A stretch of 64,000 bases of DNA, taken from assembly GCA_004369045.1 (NCBI GenBank), contig ML213505.1:62001-126000 (forward strand). The letters run 5' to 3'. The position numbers were made by a program, and so were the translations under genes. Positions 24,756-37,691 of the stretch are shown one piece after another (position 1 is the first letter of the stretch; each line of letters begins with the position of its first letter). The notes beneath the pieces were generated by a model. It had not been told where the DNA came from. It did not search any database and worked only from the letters and a program-made list of their open reading frames with translations. Source of the stretch: Heliocybe sulcata (lineage: Eukaryota; Basidiomycota; Agaricomycetes; Gloeophyllales; Gloeophyllaceae).

Positions 24756-27700
24756 ATGGAGATAGATCTGAACGGAGTTAATCATCTTGCAAACAAATAC
24801 GAAGTCAAAAGGGCCATTGCGGATGTCCTGCATAGCGACTACTTCCGGCGCCGAGACGCTCCCGATAGGCCCTGGAACTTCGAAGTGACGCTCAAGCCAG
24901 GACTTACTGAAGCAAGGAATGACGGGACTGGCAGGCTATCGCTGCCCGACCGTAATCTTGCAAGGAAATTCCTGCAGTGGATCAAGGACGGCAATCGGAT
25001 CATCGTACGTTCGCGCGCCATCCGGTTCTATGACAGTAGGCAGCGCCCCAAGCATGGAGAGCTGCAAATGCTGAGGAAGGCGCCTTACATGGACCCCGGA
25101 ATGGATGAGGAGCACGATCAGATCTTACAGGAGCTCGACTGTAGTCTCAGAGTCAATAAGTTGAACTTTGGAGTATACTATAACGACAGAAGTCTGCCCG
25201 GTGCACCCAAGGCCTACTCCAAGGAATGGGAGGGCGAATACAAGAGTCGCAGCTACGCTATCATGCGGTTCGCCTATGACCATAAGGTCATACGTGTAAT
25301 GGTAAGCCATGTCACTCATGTACAGTATGTCTTTCTGACACCTTTCCAGCTCGGTGACTCTATGACGGAAGAGACTTGTTACAGAGTGGTCATCAAGTTC
25401 TCTAGCATCCGCAAGATTGGGTGGGGCTACGACGTCGGCGACCCCTGTAAGCGAACGTTCCCTGCCAGAGAAATAGTCTGACTCAGTGATATTCTGCAAG
25501 TCATTTGCTTCGACCTTACGATTCCGCCCACACTGGAGCGGGAACCCTTCAACCGAACGCGAACCGGTGACGATTATCGAGACGGACGAGAGTTTCGTTA
25601 CCGCATCGGTTACATTGACCCAGCGCACGAGCGGGTCGCACCCTACGCCCATCAAGTCCGGGTTGTACTCTGCCAGGAATGTGACCTACAAATGTTTAGG
25701 AGCTTATGCACTATTGCCGGCCTCAGATCTCCCCTCCCAGCGTCTGTCGAAGCCTCCCGCCGCGACTTTTATAGTGACGAGGCACTTACCCGCATCTACA
25801 TGTGGCTGCGCAGCATGGAGTGGACTGTCGCCTTCCAAGTGGAGGCCTTGCTTCACAACGGTCTTGTCAATGCCTACGACCTCTTAAATGATTTATACCA
25901 GCCTATCAATCAGCTGTGTAAGACGAAGGGCGTCGAGGCAGCTCATTATCTCCGTCAGTACACGGAAGCTCTTCAGACTCGACTTGCCGGGGAGTCCGCC
26001 AAAGCGTGCTTCGAACGCGTGTCGGTAATTTGTCCTTACGCCGCTCCCGCTGGGCACTTCTTGTGCCATCACGTCAGCTTCACGCCAACGCGAATGATCC
26101 TGGAAGGTCCTTACGTCATTCAATCCAATCGAGTCATCCGAAGGTACGAGGGCTACGACCAATACTTCCTTCGCGTTGACTTCCGTGATGAAGACCGGCT
26201 TCAATATCGCTGGGATCGAGAAGTTATTGCAGAGTTCTTTTTAAAAGAGAGGGTAGGCAAGATACTCAAAAATGGGTTCGAGCTTGCGAGCCGGAAGTTT
26301 GAGTTCCTTGCCTACTCGCAGTCTGCATTGCGGGAGCATTCGGTATGGTTCATGCACCCCTTCCATCATCCTCGTGAAGGCGATGTCACGGCGCATGCTA
26401 TACGCCAGACTCTGGGAGACTTCTCGGGCGTTATAAGGTGTCCGTCGAAATATGCTGCGCGGATGGCCCAGGCTTTCACCGCAACTGACCCTGCCGTCAA
26501 GATTACAAGAGATGAATGGACTGAGGTTCAAGATTTGGGCCAAGCTCCCTATGAGTTTACCGACGGAGTAGGGACCATTTCCAGAGAGCTCGCCAATCAG
26601 ATCTGGGAGAAGTTGTGCTCCGATCGTAAGAATTTCAATCTGACGGGCCCGCAGCCAGCAGCGGTGAGTCTGCCGCCAATACGTCAGTCTATATTGAACG
26701 TGCCGCTCATGGCAATTATCTGCAGTACCAAATCCGATTCCTCGGTTACAAGGGCATGGTTGCAGTTGACGATCAGCTCGAAGGCAAGAAGATGTGCCTA
26801 CGACCCTCCATGAATAAGTTTCGCGTTCATGAGGAGGAGGACTCTGCGGAGATCGAGATCGCGCGTGCGTTCGAACGACCATCAGCTGCATATTTGAACA
26901 AGTAAGGGGCATCCTCGTTCGCGCTTGAAGCGGGTTTTGTTGAACACTTAATTTAGAGCGCTCATCATGATATTGGAGGATAGAGGTGTGCGGAGGGACT
27001 CGTTCCTAAAGTTACAGAATCGGGCGGTTGCCGACGTCATGATGTCAGGCGATTCAATTGAGCTGTTTCGCAAGCTGCTGGAGGGCCATGGATTGGGCAG
27101 GGCTTACCGTCTCTCGCATATCCTCCAAGGTCTGCATGATCTTGGTTATGAATTCAACAACTTGGAAGCGGACAGGAAGAAGCTGGAGAACCCCTTCCTG
27201 ACTCGTATTCGCCACTATTCCCGCAACCATATATTGCGGGATATCAAGCATGGTGCACGGATACCCATTCCCGATTCTTGGTGTCTACCTGGTATTGCAG
27301 ACGAAGGTCCGGCTTACGTGGCAGCAGGGTACGAGAACGTCTATTGCCTCAAGAAAAACCAAATCTATGGTGAGAGACCGCATGACCTGTAACGAGTTCC
27401 CGTGAACTATCTGCTAACTTGGCACGCACAGCGTGCATCCAAAATAAGCATGACGAGACGCCGACATGGATTCAGGGTAATGTCATCATCTGGAGAAGTC
27501 CAGTGGTACACCCAGGCGATGGTATGGGAGTCAAATATTTTTCACATTTCATGCGCACTGAATATTGTGAGTGCAGTTCAAAGGGTTTATGCCATCGGCG
27601 AGCCGCCTGATGACCAGCTGTGCACCTTCCGAAATCTGGTCAATGTCCTGGTCATGCCCTCTCAAGGAGACCGCTCAATGGCCTCAGGTCTGGGCGGCGG

Positions 27701-29048
27701 TGACCTTGATGGGTATGTGTGACGTTGTTGGGGTCTTGTGCCTGGCTCATCTCTAGTTCAAAGTGATCTTTTCTGTATTTCCAAGGACCCTTCGCTCCTT
27801 CCCTCCTTGCATTTTGAACCCGCCTCGTATACCCCAGTTCCCCCCAGAACACTTGAACACGATAGTACCATAGAAGACATATGCGACTTCGTCGTAGAGT
27901 ATATTCATTCAGATGTCCTTGGCCTTCTCAGCGATCGTCATCTCATCATCGCAGATCAGTCGAAGGTAAGTCGTGGATACTGTAATCATGGCTGCACACA
28001 TACTGAGGTGCGGGCAGGAAGGGACTCTGGACGACCGTTGTATTTAACTAGCGGAGTTGTGCAGCAGGGCGGTTGATTACCCAAAGAACGGCGTGCCCGT
28101 CAATATTGACCGGTCTCCAAGGTTCCTCATTCGATACAAGCCAGATTGGCACGCTGCTGAAGTGGCTGCTCCGAGAAAGACCGACTACTACGAGTCGGAT
28201 CGTGCTGTCGGGCACTTGTATCGTGAAATCAAATTGCAAGACCCTGCAGAATCGTCTCGAGAGCCGATGGTTCAGGTCGGGGATCCTATTACTTCTGCAC
28301 TCGAACCCCTTGTTCGCTATCACTTGAGGTCATACCGGCCACCGGAGTCAGCGCCAGAGCTCCTCGACCACACCTATAGGCGATACCGAGACGAGTTGCG
28401 CTATATTCGCATGACCCACACACTCTCCAACGATCCCGAAGTGCGCTTGACGGAGGAGGAGGTCGTGGTGGCGACAATTCTTGCGAAGTGCTCGCAGAAA
28501 CGGTGGCGGAAGGATCGGATCAGTCGCATAAAGGTGCACTCGGCGAGTTTGGCCCAAGAGATCCAGCGGGAGTGGCTGAAGCCAGAGGAACGAGACACAC
28601 CTGATGGCCAACGTCGGGGCCTCCATTTCGCATGGTTAGCGTGGACGTACACTACCGACAATTCAAGGAGAGCAGACAAGGACGCAATGAACAGCTTTGC
28701 TCTGCTAGCTTTGGGTGTCGTGTTTGATGCGCTGGACATGCTGGATATCGACTGGCGGCTTCGCAGGTAAGAATATCTATTTGAGAGTCGATTTCCAATG
28801 GAATATGACGTCCTTCTAGAGGCAGAGTACCCGAGGTGAAGGCGAACTCTCAGAAGGTGAAGGCGAACTCTCAGAAGGTGAAGGCGAACTCTCAGAAGGA
28901 GAATATCAAGAAGGGCTGGTCCATTGATTTGGATGAAGAGGACATCACGCCCGCCAAGAAACCTGGTAAGAATGACCGTCAGGCCAAGCGGAAGCCGAAC
29001 AAATCCAACGGTAGATTGAGTGGCCCGCCCAAAGGCCGCAGGGACTGA
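24756..29048 (+). CDS. RDP1: RNA-dependent RNA polymerase of the RNA-silencing (QDE-1/Rdp1) family, with an in-frame TAA
   Basis: Cellular RdRPs copy single-stranded RNA into double-stranded RNA for Dicer. Exons: 24756-25301, 25350-25420, 25487-26663, 26726-26901, 26957-27369, 27432-27521, 27577-27712, 27764-27965, 28018-28766, 28820-29048. Together they are 3,789 nt, exactly 1,263 codons. Seen: YEFTDGVGTISRELA, QIRFLGYKGMVAVDDQLEGK, then the catalytic block GDRSMASGLGGGDLDGD, whose aspartates are split by an intron. Downstream LAELCSRAVDYPKNGVPVN is a conserved RdRP block. Codon 947 (28045-28047) is TAA, followed by CTAG. The frame after it is open for over 300 codons. This may be a nonsense change, sequence error, recoding or unusual splicing. 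The C-terminus carries three copies of VKANSQK. Confidence 0.88.
28836..28898 (+). repeat. Three exact 21-bp tandem repeats in the polymerase C-terminus
   Basis: Units at 28836-28856, 28857-28877 and 28878-28898 are identical and each encodes VKANSQK. Perfect identity at the DNA level, including third positions, suggests recent expansion. The copy number keeps the reading frame. Confidence 0.97.
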
Positions 29049-29360
29049 ATGATATCTCTGCTGTGGCCGATGGAGTCCACCTATGTGCTAAGTATGTACC
29101 TCCCTATAGCGAAACTTCTGTGTACAAGAATATGTTCCGTAACATCCGGAGCATCAGCCGCGCATCTCTGAACAATTGCATGCTATCTTGCATTTGGTCC
29201 TTGAGAATTGGTATGCCCCTTGTTCCGACAGCGTGCAGAAGCATGCTATCATCCGAGACGCAGATTTCGCAAAGTAGCCTCAAGTGGACTGAAGAAGGTT
29301 CGGCAATAATATTGATTGATACAGTAGAAGCGTCTGTACTCAAGGAAGTAGGTCTGCTAA
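29049..29360. other. Convergent 3' region between RdRP and oxidoreductase
   Basis: The two genes end tail to tail here. I see no gene in this 312-bp stretch; short open frames on both strands have no recognisable sequence. Confidence 0.5.
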
Positions 29361-30839
29361 TTACGCAGCATAAGGCCAATCATTATAATTCTCATTCACA
29401 TCTTGATACGGTCCATAATGGACGGCAGCGCCTCGATTATTTACAGCGAGTGGGATACCCTTCCTTATCCGTGTGATCATATCCTAGTCCCAGTTCGAAC
29501 ATCAGACAAAGGGAACTTGTATACGTCGGACTGCCGAGACTTACCGGATTAGATATGAAAGGACGAGCAAACGTGACAAGATCTACCTTGCCCTCCTTCA
29601 CGAGCGCCTCGGCCTCCTCAACCGTATACTCATGATTAACCATAAGCATCGTCCGGCTCTCGGGATGCTTGACCAACGGGCCAAACTCGTTCAACGGCTC
29701 GTACCCCGGCGGGAGCTCCATCCCAACGGGCTTGGGATTGTTGAACTCGTCGTGGACGTGTCCTACAACGCTACCGCGGCGAGACAGGTTGATGAAGGCT
29801 AGGTCCCGGGCGACACATTGCCTAATCAGGTAGCTGTAAGTTTCGGACAATTCACTGTACGAGACCGTGGAGTCGTTATAATCGTCGGTTGGGCAGATCT
29901 TGATTCCTACAGTGCGTGGTCCCCAGACCTCGATAATCGCGTCTACAACTTCCAGGACGAACCTGCAACGGTTCTCAACTGAGCCTCCGTAGGCATCGGT
30001 TCGGTTATTGGAGCGTCTTCGTAGAGTACGTAGTCAGTAGACAGTCATCATTGAAGAAGTTCTGAAGACACTTACGAGGATAAAAAGCTGTGTAGGAGGT
30101 AACCACTGGAACAGGCGCTCTGTGAGTTGCTCCGTTACGCCTGGAGCGAGTGTAAGGTCTACCCACCCCTGACACAGTAATTCAATCCCGTCGAAGCCGG
30201 CCTGTTTGGCTAACCTGACCGACGTGGCGAATTGCGCGACGATCTCTTTAGGGTCTTCAATCTCCGTGATAGCATGCGTATGTCCCTGTTCGCAGGAGAC
30301 AGAGCGTGCTGTCGTCAGACCAGGATAATATTCGAAAGAGAGACTATCGCACAGGAGCTCCTTCCAGCACCCGGAACTTGCCACCTGCTGCTGGGATTCT
30401 CGATGGTGCGAGTACGGGGTAGCCACTCTCTTTGAGCATTGGCATATTTTCGTTCTGGATGCGCCCTATAAGTATATAGCTGTCAGACGCCTTAAGTCAG
30501 AACACCGAGGAGAGATCGTTTACCTGGATGCCACGGCTGGAAAAAGATCTTGCCACCCTCCTGATGGACGGCATCCGTCACCTTCTTCCAGGCCTGAGCA
30601 TGGCTCTCGTCGAACATCAGGGGAGCATACTGCCACTCAGCACCATTGAGATAGACAAAGGTGCCTTCTGCCACAATGAGGCCTACTCCATCGCGCGCTC
30701 GGACGGAGTAATGAGTGACACTGGCCTCGGTCGGCTTGTTTTCATCTATATTGCGATTCCGTGTCATAGAGCCCATGACGATGCGGTTTCGCAACTCAAG
30801 AGAGTCGCCCAGAATGATCGGCTGGAGAAGATGGGACAT
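29361..30839 (-). CDS. Old Yellow Enzyme-type NADH:flavin oxidoreductase
   Basis: FMN-dependent ene-reductase fold. The N-terminus has LLQPIILGDSLELRNRIVMG followed by SMTRNR, as in OYE proteins. Next come VGLIVAEGTFVYLNGAEW and GGKIFFQPWHPG. After an intron come MLKESGYPVLAPSRIPAAGG, then TEIEDPKEIVAQFATSVRLA, AGFDGIELL, VDLVTFARPFISNPDMITRI and the C-terminal block VHYGPYQDVNENYNDWPYA. The last intron (donor GTAAGT after NP) is needed to reach this C-terminus. The substrate is unknown; fungal members reduce activated alkenes in detoxification or secondary metabolism. It stands alone, not next to biosynthetic genes. Confidence 0.9.
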
Positions 30840-31439
30840 TGGTAGGCGAAACTACTGAGTCAAAGAATACAAGTCTTGCAATTTCCAAGGACGGAAAATT
30901 TGGAGGATGTAAGAAGAATGTCCATAGATCTGTGCTTATATTCCAAGACCTTAGTAATGTCAACTCGGCCTTGTTCCTGCTATATAATCAAACACGGCCT
31001 ACCTTAGTAACTACGTCGGGATAGTCCTCGGGACGTCGATTCGAAGCACAAGTCAAGCGCTTGTCCGTTACTAAGTGTCGTTTGAGACACTGTATCGAGT
31101 CTCCTTCAGATAGCATGATGCGTTCGCCACTATAGATTAATAATCGCGTGGACCATCGTTAGTTTTTTGGTACCCAGCATCGTAGAACGTCCATGTGTCG
31201 ACCTGACGAGACATATGACTGGAGTTTCGCGATGTGAGAGCCCTCTAGGACTTGATACGGGAGATATCGGAAGGTGATACAAAGAAGGGAGGACGCCGGA
31301 AGCAATCACTGGGAACTTTGGCTCTACGAGGCGACGCGTCTTTTCTTGTCCGCACTGAAGCTTAAACAGCCATATTAATCTTACCTGCAATTCTGGTGTG
31401 TCGGCAGTCTGACGTATCACAGCTATCAGCTATCGACCA
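30840..31439. other. Divergent intergenic region
   Basis: 600 bp separate the starts of the oxidoreductase (-) and the coiled-coil gene (+). TATATAATC near 30979 is TATA-like. No gene or RNA is visible. Confidence 0.4.
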
Positions 31440-32422
31440 ATGCCTCGCAAAACGGCAAATCTGACTGATGAACCGAAAGGAAAGCCAATGACAAGGCGTA
31501 ACAAGACATCCACAGCGGCAGTCACAAATGACGATGAAGATATCATGCACGTCGAGGAGGCTGGAGATATAGAGGAGGATGCTGGTGGAGACGATAGGTC
31601 TGGAAAAGGTCGACTACGTGGGGGAACTGTACATTTATTAAGGTTCCGCAGCGTAGGAGATATGTTGACCATGCTCCAAGAGCTACAAAGTAAGCTCGAC
31701 CTCGTATATTAGGCGACCCCTCCTCACTCCGGGTTTTAGAGCGTAAAGCAGCGAAGAGTTCGACAGGGTCCGCCGTCTTCCAGAGCCAGAAAAAGTCAAT
31801 GTACGCAGAGGCGCGTAGAAATGGGGATCTTGTGGTCCAGGAAGGTGTCGCATACATGTAAGAAATCTCCTTAACTTTGTATACCATCAACTCATTTTCG
31901 TCCAGCCAACAATGCAAAGAACAGCTTAAAGAGCTCAAGTCCCAAGAGTCGTCGTACGACATAGTCTTCCCGGAACTGATGCAGATGTGGAAAGCTCACG
32001 ACGTGCGTCATTTCACCGCGGGAAGTATACTTGCGAAACAGTTGCTGTAGGAGGCCGTTCATTCTTTGCTGTCTCTGTATCCTCCCTTCTTCGATGACCT
32101 CTCGCAAAGGCGATCCGAAGAGATTGATGCCGCAAGCTCTATGCGTGAGTAGATATCCTCGTCAGAAGGCTGTACTCACGGATACGCGCCTTCATTGTTA
32201 GTGGAAGCCCATGAAGAAGAGCGGGTGAAATCCCGCCGGCGACTCATGAAGAAGGCAAAGGCACGACTTGACGAGGGTCTGGAGAATCAGAAGGTGCGCA
32301 CACGCTCATGCTTGATCAACTTCATTAATATCAGTACCATGGACCTGGGATTCATTCTGCTACAGATTGCGACAGATGCATCGGCTCTGATCAAGCATTA
32401 CAAGTCGTTGCTTCGGTCTTAA
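31440..32422 (+). CDS. Coiled-coil protein of unknown function, six exons
   Basis: Exons 31440-31689, 31740-31857, 31906-32002, 32051-32144, 32202-32293 and 32366-32422 join to 236 codons including the stop, all with GT-AG introns. The N-terminal third is charged and disordered (TDEPKGKPMTRRNKTS, then an acidic run EEAGDIEEDAGGDD). The rest is predicted helical: VGDMLTMLQELQ, QCKEQLKELKSQESSYDIVF, WKAHDEAVHSLLSLYPPFF, then a basic coiled coil ERVKSRRRLMKKAKARL. The clean exon structure argues for a real gene. I do not recognise the family; kinetochore- or structural-type coiled-coil proteins look like this, but nothing specific supports that. Confidence 0.75.
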
Positions 32423-32719
32423 ATTTCGGATCCCTGCGTACGCCATCTGCCAAGAGGAACGGTTAGGCCTTCGTGGAGACACGTGTGTCTCCCTATTATC
32501 AAGATGCTCTCTCGGCCTGGTCAACAGTCCCTTTTCCTTGCCTCCTTGTTGGACCATACTTGCTGTTAGCGTCATGATATGTTTCGCTGTTGTTTGCTGC
32601 TGTATGTGCGGCATTGTCCCAATGTAACAGCCTTTGCCGTCCGAATTATAACAAACGCAACTACATTTTTTGTACGGCACGATAACGGTAGTCCCTGAAA
32701 AACGCCCTCATGTCACAGT

Positions 32720-34234
<1,515 letters not shown>

Positions 34235-34282
34235 CGCTGACGCGGGGGCGATGCTTAGCCACCGGGTTGCAAGCTGACCACC
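34235..34282. promoter_or_regulatory. 48-bp bidirectional gap between divergent start codons
   Basis: The ATGs of the glutaminyl cyclase (34234, minus) and Trs23 (34283, plus) are separated by only 48 bp. The 5' UTRs must be tiny or overlap the opposite coding region. No TATA element is seen in the gap. Confidence 0.6.
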
Positions 34283-34862
34283 ATGGCCATCTTCGGGCTT
34301 TGGGTCAGTCCGCAGTTAACCTCGGTCTGCATTGTCTGACAAGAATGTATTGCGGATAGGTGATCAATAAAGCCGGAGGTCTTGTTTACCAGCGCAATTT
34401 CGCAGGTGCGCCCAAATTATGGTGCATAGCATCGCACTAGATGATTTAGCGTGCTGCAGATGGCCTAGCACAATTGACCTCGAATGAGTATCTTGTCCTC
34501 GCTGGTACCCTACACGGTATACACGCCATCACAAGCCGGCTGTCGCCCACAGGATCCAGTTCCGGTGCGCAAGTCATTGAAGGAGAGTCGTTCAAGATGA
34601 CGATTTTACTGACAGCGACGGGTGAGGCTACGTTCTTAACTTTCACACTTGCTGGACTATATTTGACCTTGTTGAAGGGACAAAATTCGTCCTGCTTACT
34701 TCTCTGACGGAGATGACCGCAGAAACGGTCCTACAAAAGGTCTACGAGGCTTATGCGGATGCTGTCATGAAGAATCCCTTCCACACCCCAGAGATGCCTA
34801 TCCGTAGCGAAGGATTTGACACGCGGATCACGGCCCTGATAGGAACTGGGCAGTCTTCATAG
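34283..34862 (+). CDS. TRS23: TRAPP complex subunit Trs23 (TRAPPC4)
   Basis: Core longin-fold subunit of the TRAPP complexes, which activate Ypt1/Rab1 at ER-Golgi membranes. Exons 34283-34303, 34360-34405, 34460-34621 and 34678-34862 give 138 codons including the stop, a normal length. Seen: MAIFGLW then [47 protein letters not shown] and [20 protein letters not shown] followed by PIRSEGFDT, the conserved end of the family. The first coding exon is only 21 nt. All introns are 51-56 nt. Confidence 0.93.
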
Positions 34863-35862
34863 TCGCCTTATCTCCCGATCCATGCATTTGAAGGAATCCG
34901 CTGCATCGCACCTCCAGCACTCTACAGCGCAAACTGCTCGCATTTCTCCCCTCCCGTCTAACGAGGTCTTCCTGTCACGAAGCCTCAGGCAATCTGGGGC
35001 TCTGCGACGGCCCTTTGGCTGCGCTAGCACCTGTCGCGCCGTGTCGCTCATGGCAGGCATGGGCTCCCTACGATGACAGCCTTCCAAGCTGCATGCGAAA
35101 GGTGTGCAATCTCGGCCCTTGGTCTTGGGCATCCACCAGTAGCATTCCATATACAAGAAAGCTGCTACGGTTATAACATCTACTGGGGAACCCGGGAATG
35201 TTGAGGGGCTATGTCTGCCTACACTAGTGTCCGGCGACCCGGTACAGAGATATACACTATCAACTCTATGGCAGCCTAACGGCGCTAATACCTGGATGAG
35301 TGAGAAAGTTAGTCTCTGCAGATATAGCCCATCTATTCTGTGCAATCAAGGATTGGAATGCAACAGGGTCCGTGTCATCATCTCATCGGCTTCCAATGCA
35401 CGGTCCCCAGAGTCTCATTTCGCCGGCTTTCTTTTGGTTGCTATAGGAACCACTATCAGTGCTGTGCTACTTAGTAGGATGTATGCGCTCTTAGGCCGAA
35501 CCCCTAAGTGCGTTGGGCCTGCTACCACTTAGATGAGACGGCTGAGCTCATTGATGCGCTCCCCGTCAACTCTCGGGCCTGTATCCAAGGACTCGCTGGC
35601 TTGACGTGCGCCCTGAAGCCCGTTTGACATCTGCCCGTTGGACATCTGCCCCACCGACATCAACGCGGGCATCAAGGAGTACTGTAGGTCCTCCCACATA
35701 TATCAATCACATCACATTCCTGTCCGCGGAGCATATACAGGTATATACAGCCCTCACGATGGGAATTGCATCCCCTCCAGCGCCCTTCCCCTGTGTCTGG
35801 AGTGTGCGTGTGGTATCGACCCACTTCCTTTCTTTTTTACGGTTCCCTGTATTGTAAAACTC
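34863..35862. other. 1-kb region with no supported gene; possible remnant of a membrane-protein gene
   Basis: Open frames are short. The plus-strand frame at about 35227-35532 has a hydrophobic run (FAGFLLVAIGTTISAVLLS) followed by RMYALLGR, which resembles the RxYALYGR signature in DUF6533-type basidiomycete membrane proteins. No partner exons were found, so this may be a decayed fragment. Confidence 0.3.
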
Positions 35863-36996
35863 ATGGCCATCATCGCCGTGCCTCGTCCTCGCCACCACGA
35901 GCGCGGCCTCGCTCAGCAACTTGAGCGACGCTCGCCTCAGGAAGGCACCTCTGCTTCCGCGGCTGCGTCCCAGAGCAGTGCGCCGGAAGCTACGCCTGCC
36001 GAACGCCACCAGGTGTACCAACTTCCGATCTCTACGAAGAGTCTGGCAGCCGTCGTCACTGTTCTCGGTATTATAGTATTGGGTACAGTCTTTTAACTAT
36101 ATTTATGAGACGCGGTCCTAATTCAGCTCTCAGGTTTCGTCGCTTGGAAGGTGGTAGCATGGAGGCGCAGACGACGAAATGCAGCCTCCGCACGGTCGAC
36201 CAAGAATGCACCCACCACATTCCCTGCCTCTACAGAGGCCAAGACGCGCGACTTGGAAGCTGACCTTCGGCAGCCCGAGAAGGCCGTTCTCTTTCCTGCC
36301 ATCCCTTCACACTCCGCAGGGGTGAACTGGGTCCCGCAAGTGAATCCCACGATCTACGTGCACTACGACACGAAGAGCATCGACGACAGCTCGGATGAGG
36401 AGTCGGACGAGATGCCGGAGAAGCTGAAGCCGTACACGCAGGTGATCCCTCTCGATCGGGAGAAGGAGATTGCTCCTCCGCCTTTGTCTCCGAAGAAGTT
36501 GTCAACGGCTTCCATACTCTCAATGCCGCCCCCGCCTGCGCCCCGCACCAGCAAGTTCAGCATACCCACGCCGCCAACGCCGCCTGCGTCTCTGAAGCTC
36601 AAGCACGTCTCGCAAAGCTCGCTCTCGATACCTCCTCCTGAGCCCAGCCCGCGCTCGTCCTCCTTCAGCCACCAGATGGTGCCGTTCAAGGCCCCGGATT
36701 CGAAGACCTCGTCAAACCCCTTCTCCAAGACCCCGACCAAACTCCCCCGTCTCATGACGGTGGTGACGACGTTCCAGCCCTCGATGGACGATGAGCTGTC
36801 CATCCAGAACGGGGAGACGCTGCGGCTGCTCGAGGAGTACGAGGACGAGTGGTGCCTCGTGCAGCGCGTCGGGCGGTATGATGCTGAGAAGGGCGTCATA
36901 CCGCGCTTTTGCCTCGTCGAGCGCCCGGTGGTCGTCATGCCGTCTCCTCAGAAGCGCGCTATACTGTCGCCGACGTCGTTCATTGGGCTCAAATGA
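35863..36996 (+). CDS. Single-pass membrane protein with C-terminal SH3 domain (A)
   Basis: Starts MAIIAVPRPRHHERGLAQQL. The Ser/Ala-rich N-terminal part is followed by one transmembrane segment (SLAAVVTVLGIIVLGFVAW), interrupted by an intron (donor GTACAG, acceptor CTCTCAG before 36133), and a strongly basic stop-transfer WRRRRRN. The cytoplasmic region is long and proline-rich (PPPPAPRTSKFSIPTPPTPP). It ends in an SH3 domain: TTFQPSMDDELSIQNGETLR, LLEEYEDEWCLVQR, GVIPRFCLVE. The layout recalls Fus1- and Sho1-like fungal proteins, but no orthology is claimed. A second protein of the same design lies at 60828-62069. The tail after SH3 is short and ends FIGLK. Confidence 0.85.
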
Positions 36997-37691
36997 AGAC
37001 GTTCACGTTTACCTCATGCTTTGACGACTGGGATGCTCGTTATGCGCCTGTTCGAATTCTGGTCCTCCGTGGGCCGTCCGATCTTTTCTCGTGATACTCC
37101 GGGGATTTGAGGATTGTGGTAACTTATTCGTCGTTCGCTTCGTATTGATCGCCCTCTTGCACCACTTGCGTATGCAAAATTCTCCAGAACGCTTTCCGAC
37201 TAAATGATAATCAGTTGTACCTGCATGCTTGTACAGCACCCTCATCGTACGTACAGGAGTACGTTTCACTTTCTACACCTGCTAGTCAGGAGCTTGGCAC
37301 CTTTCAGCGAACCTGTTATCGCCATGGACTCCGTATTATAGCGCACCTGCGCTTGCTTGATCTCACCCTAGACAACCGATGTAATAGAAACTAGTCTAGG
37401 TACTAGTTGTATCCGATCAATGTCAGCATAGTTGCACATAATGCCCGCTGTTTGGGCAGGCGCAACGAACCAGGAGGATGGATGGTCGAGGCCATCTGAT
37501 CCTGTATCCATACGTGCAAATATTACAATTGGAATCTCTCTTCAAACGAACTAGCCTGCAGGAAAAACAGTGGTCCTTCCGAAGTTGGTGAGCCTGCACA
37601 TGCGTCTCCTTGGTTCATTGCTCTCTGCGCACTAAGCAAGTAGAGGTCGTGAAGCTAATGGAGTGGGAAGTCAAGATGACAGCAGCTGATG
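36997..37691. other. Convergent intergenic region
   Basis: 695 bp between the SH3 gene and Pam17, which converge here. The sequence has no convincing ORF on either strand and no recognised repeat. Confidence 0.45.

Noticed and set aside
28039-28051. A 12-nt GT...AG segment spanning the RdRP TAA that would remove the stop as a tiny intron
   Set aside because: Far too short to be spliced; introns here are 42 nt or longer.
36363-36938. 191-codon minus-strand frame
   Set aside because: Antisense of the SH3 gene, whose sense frame has the clear domain; codon bias explains the open frame.
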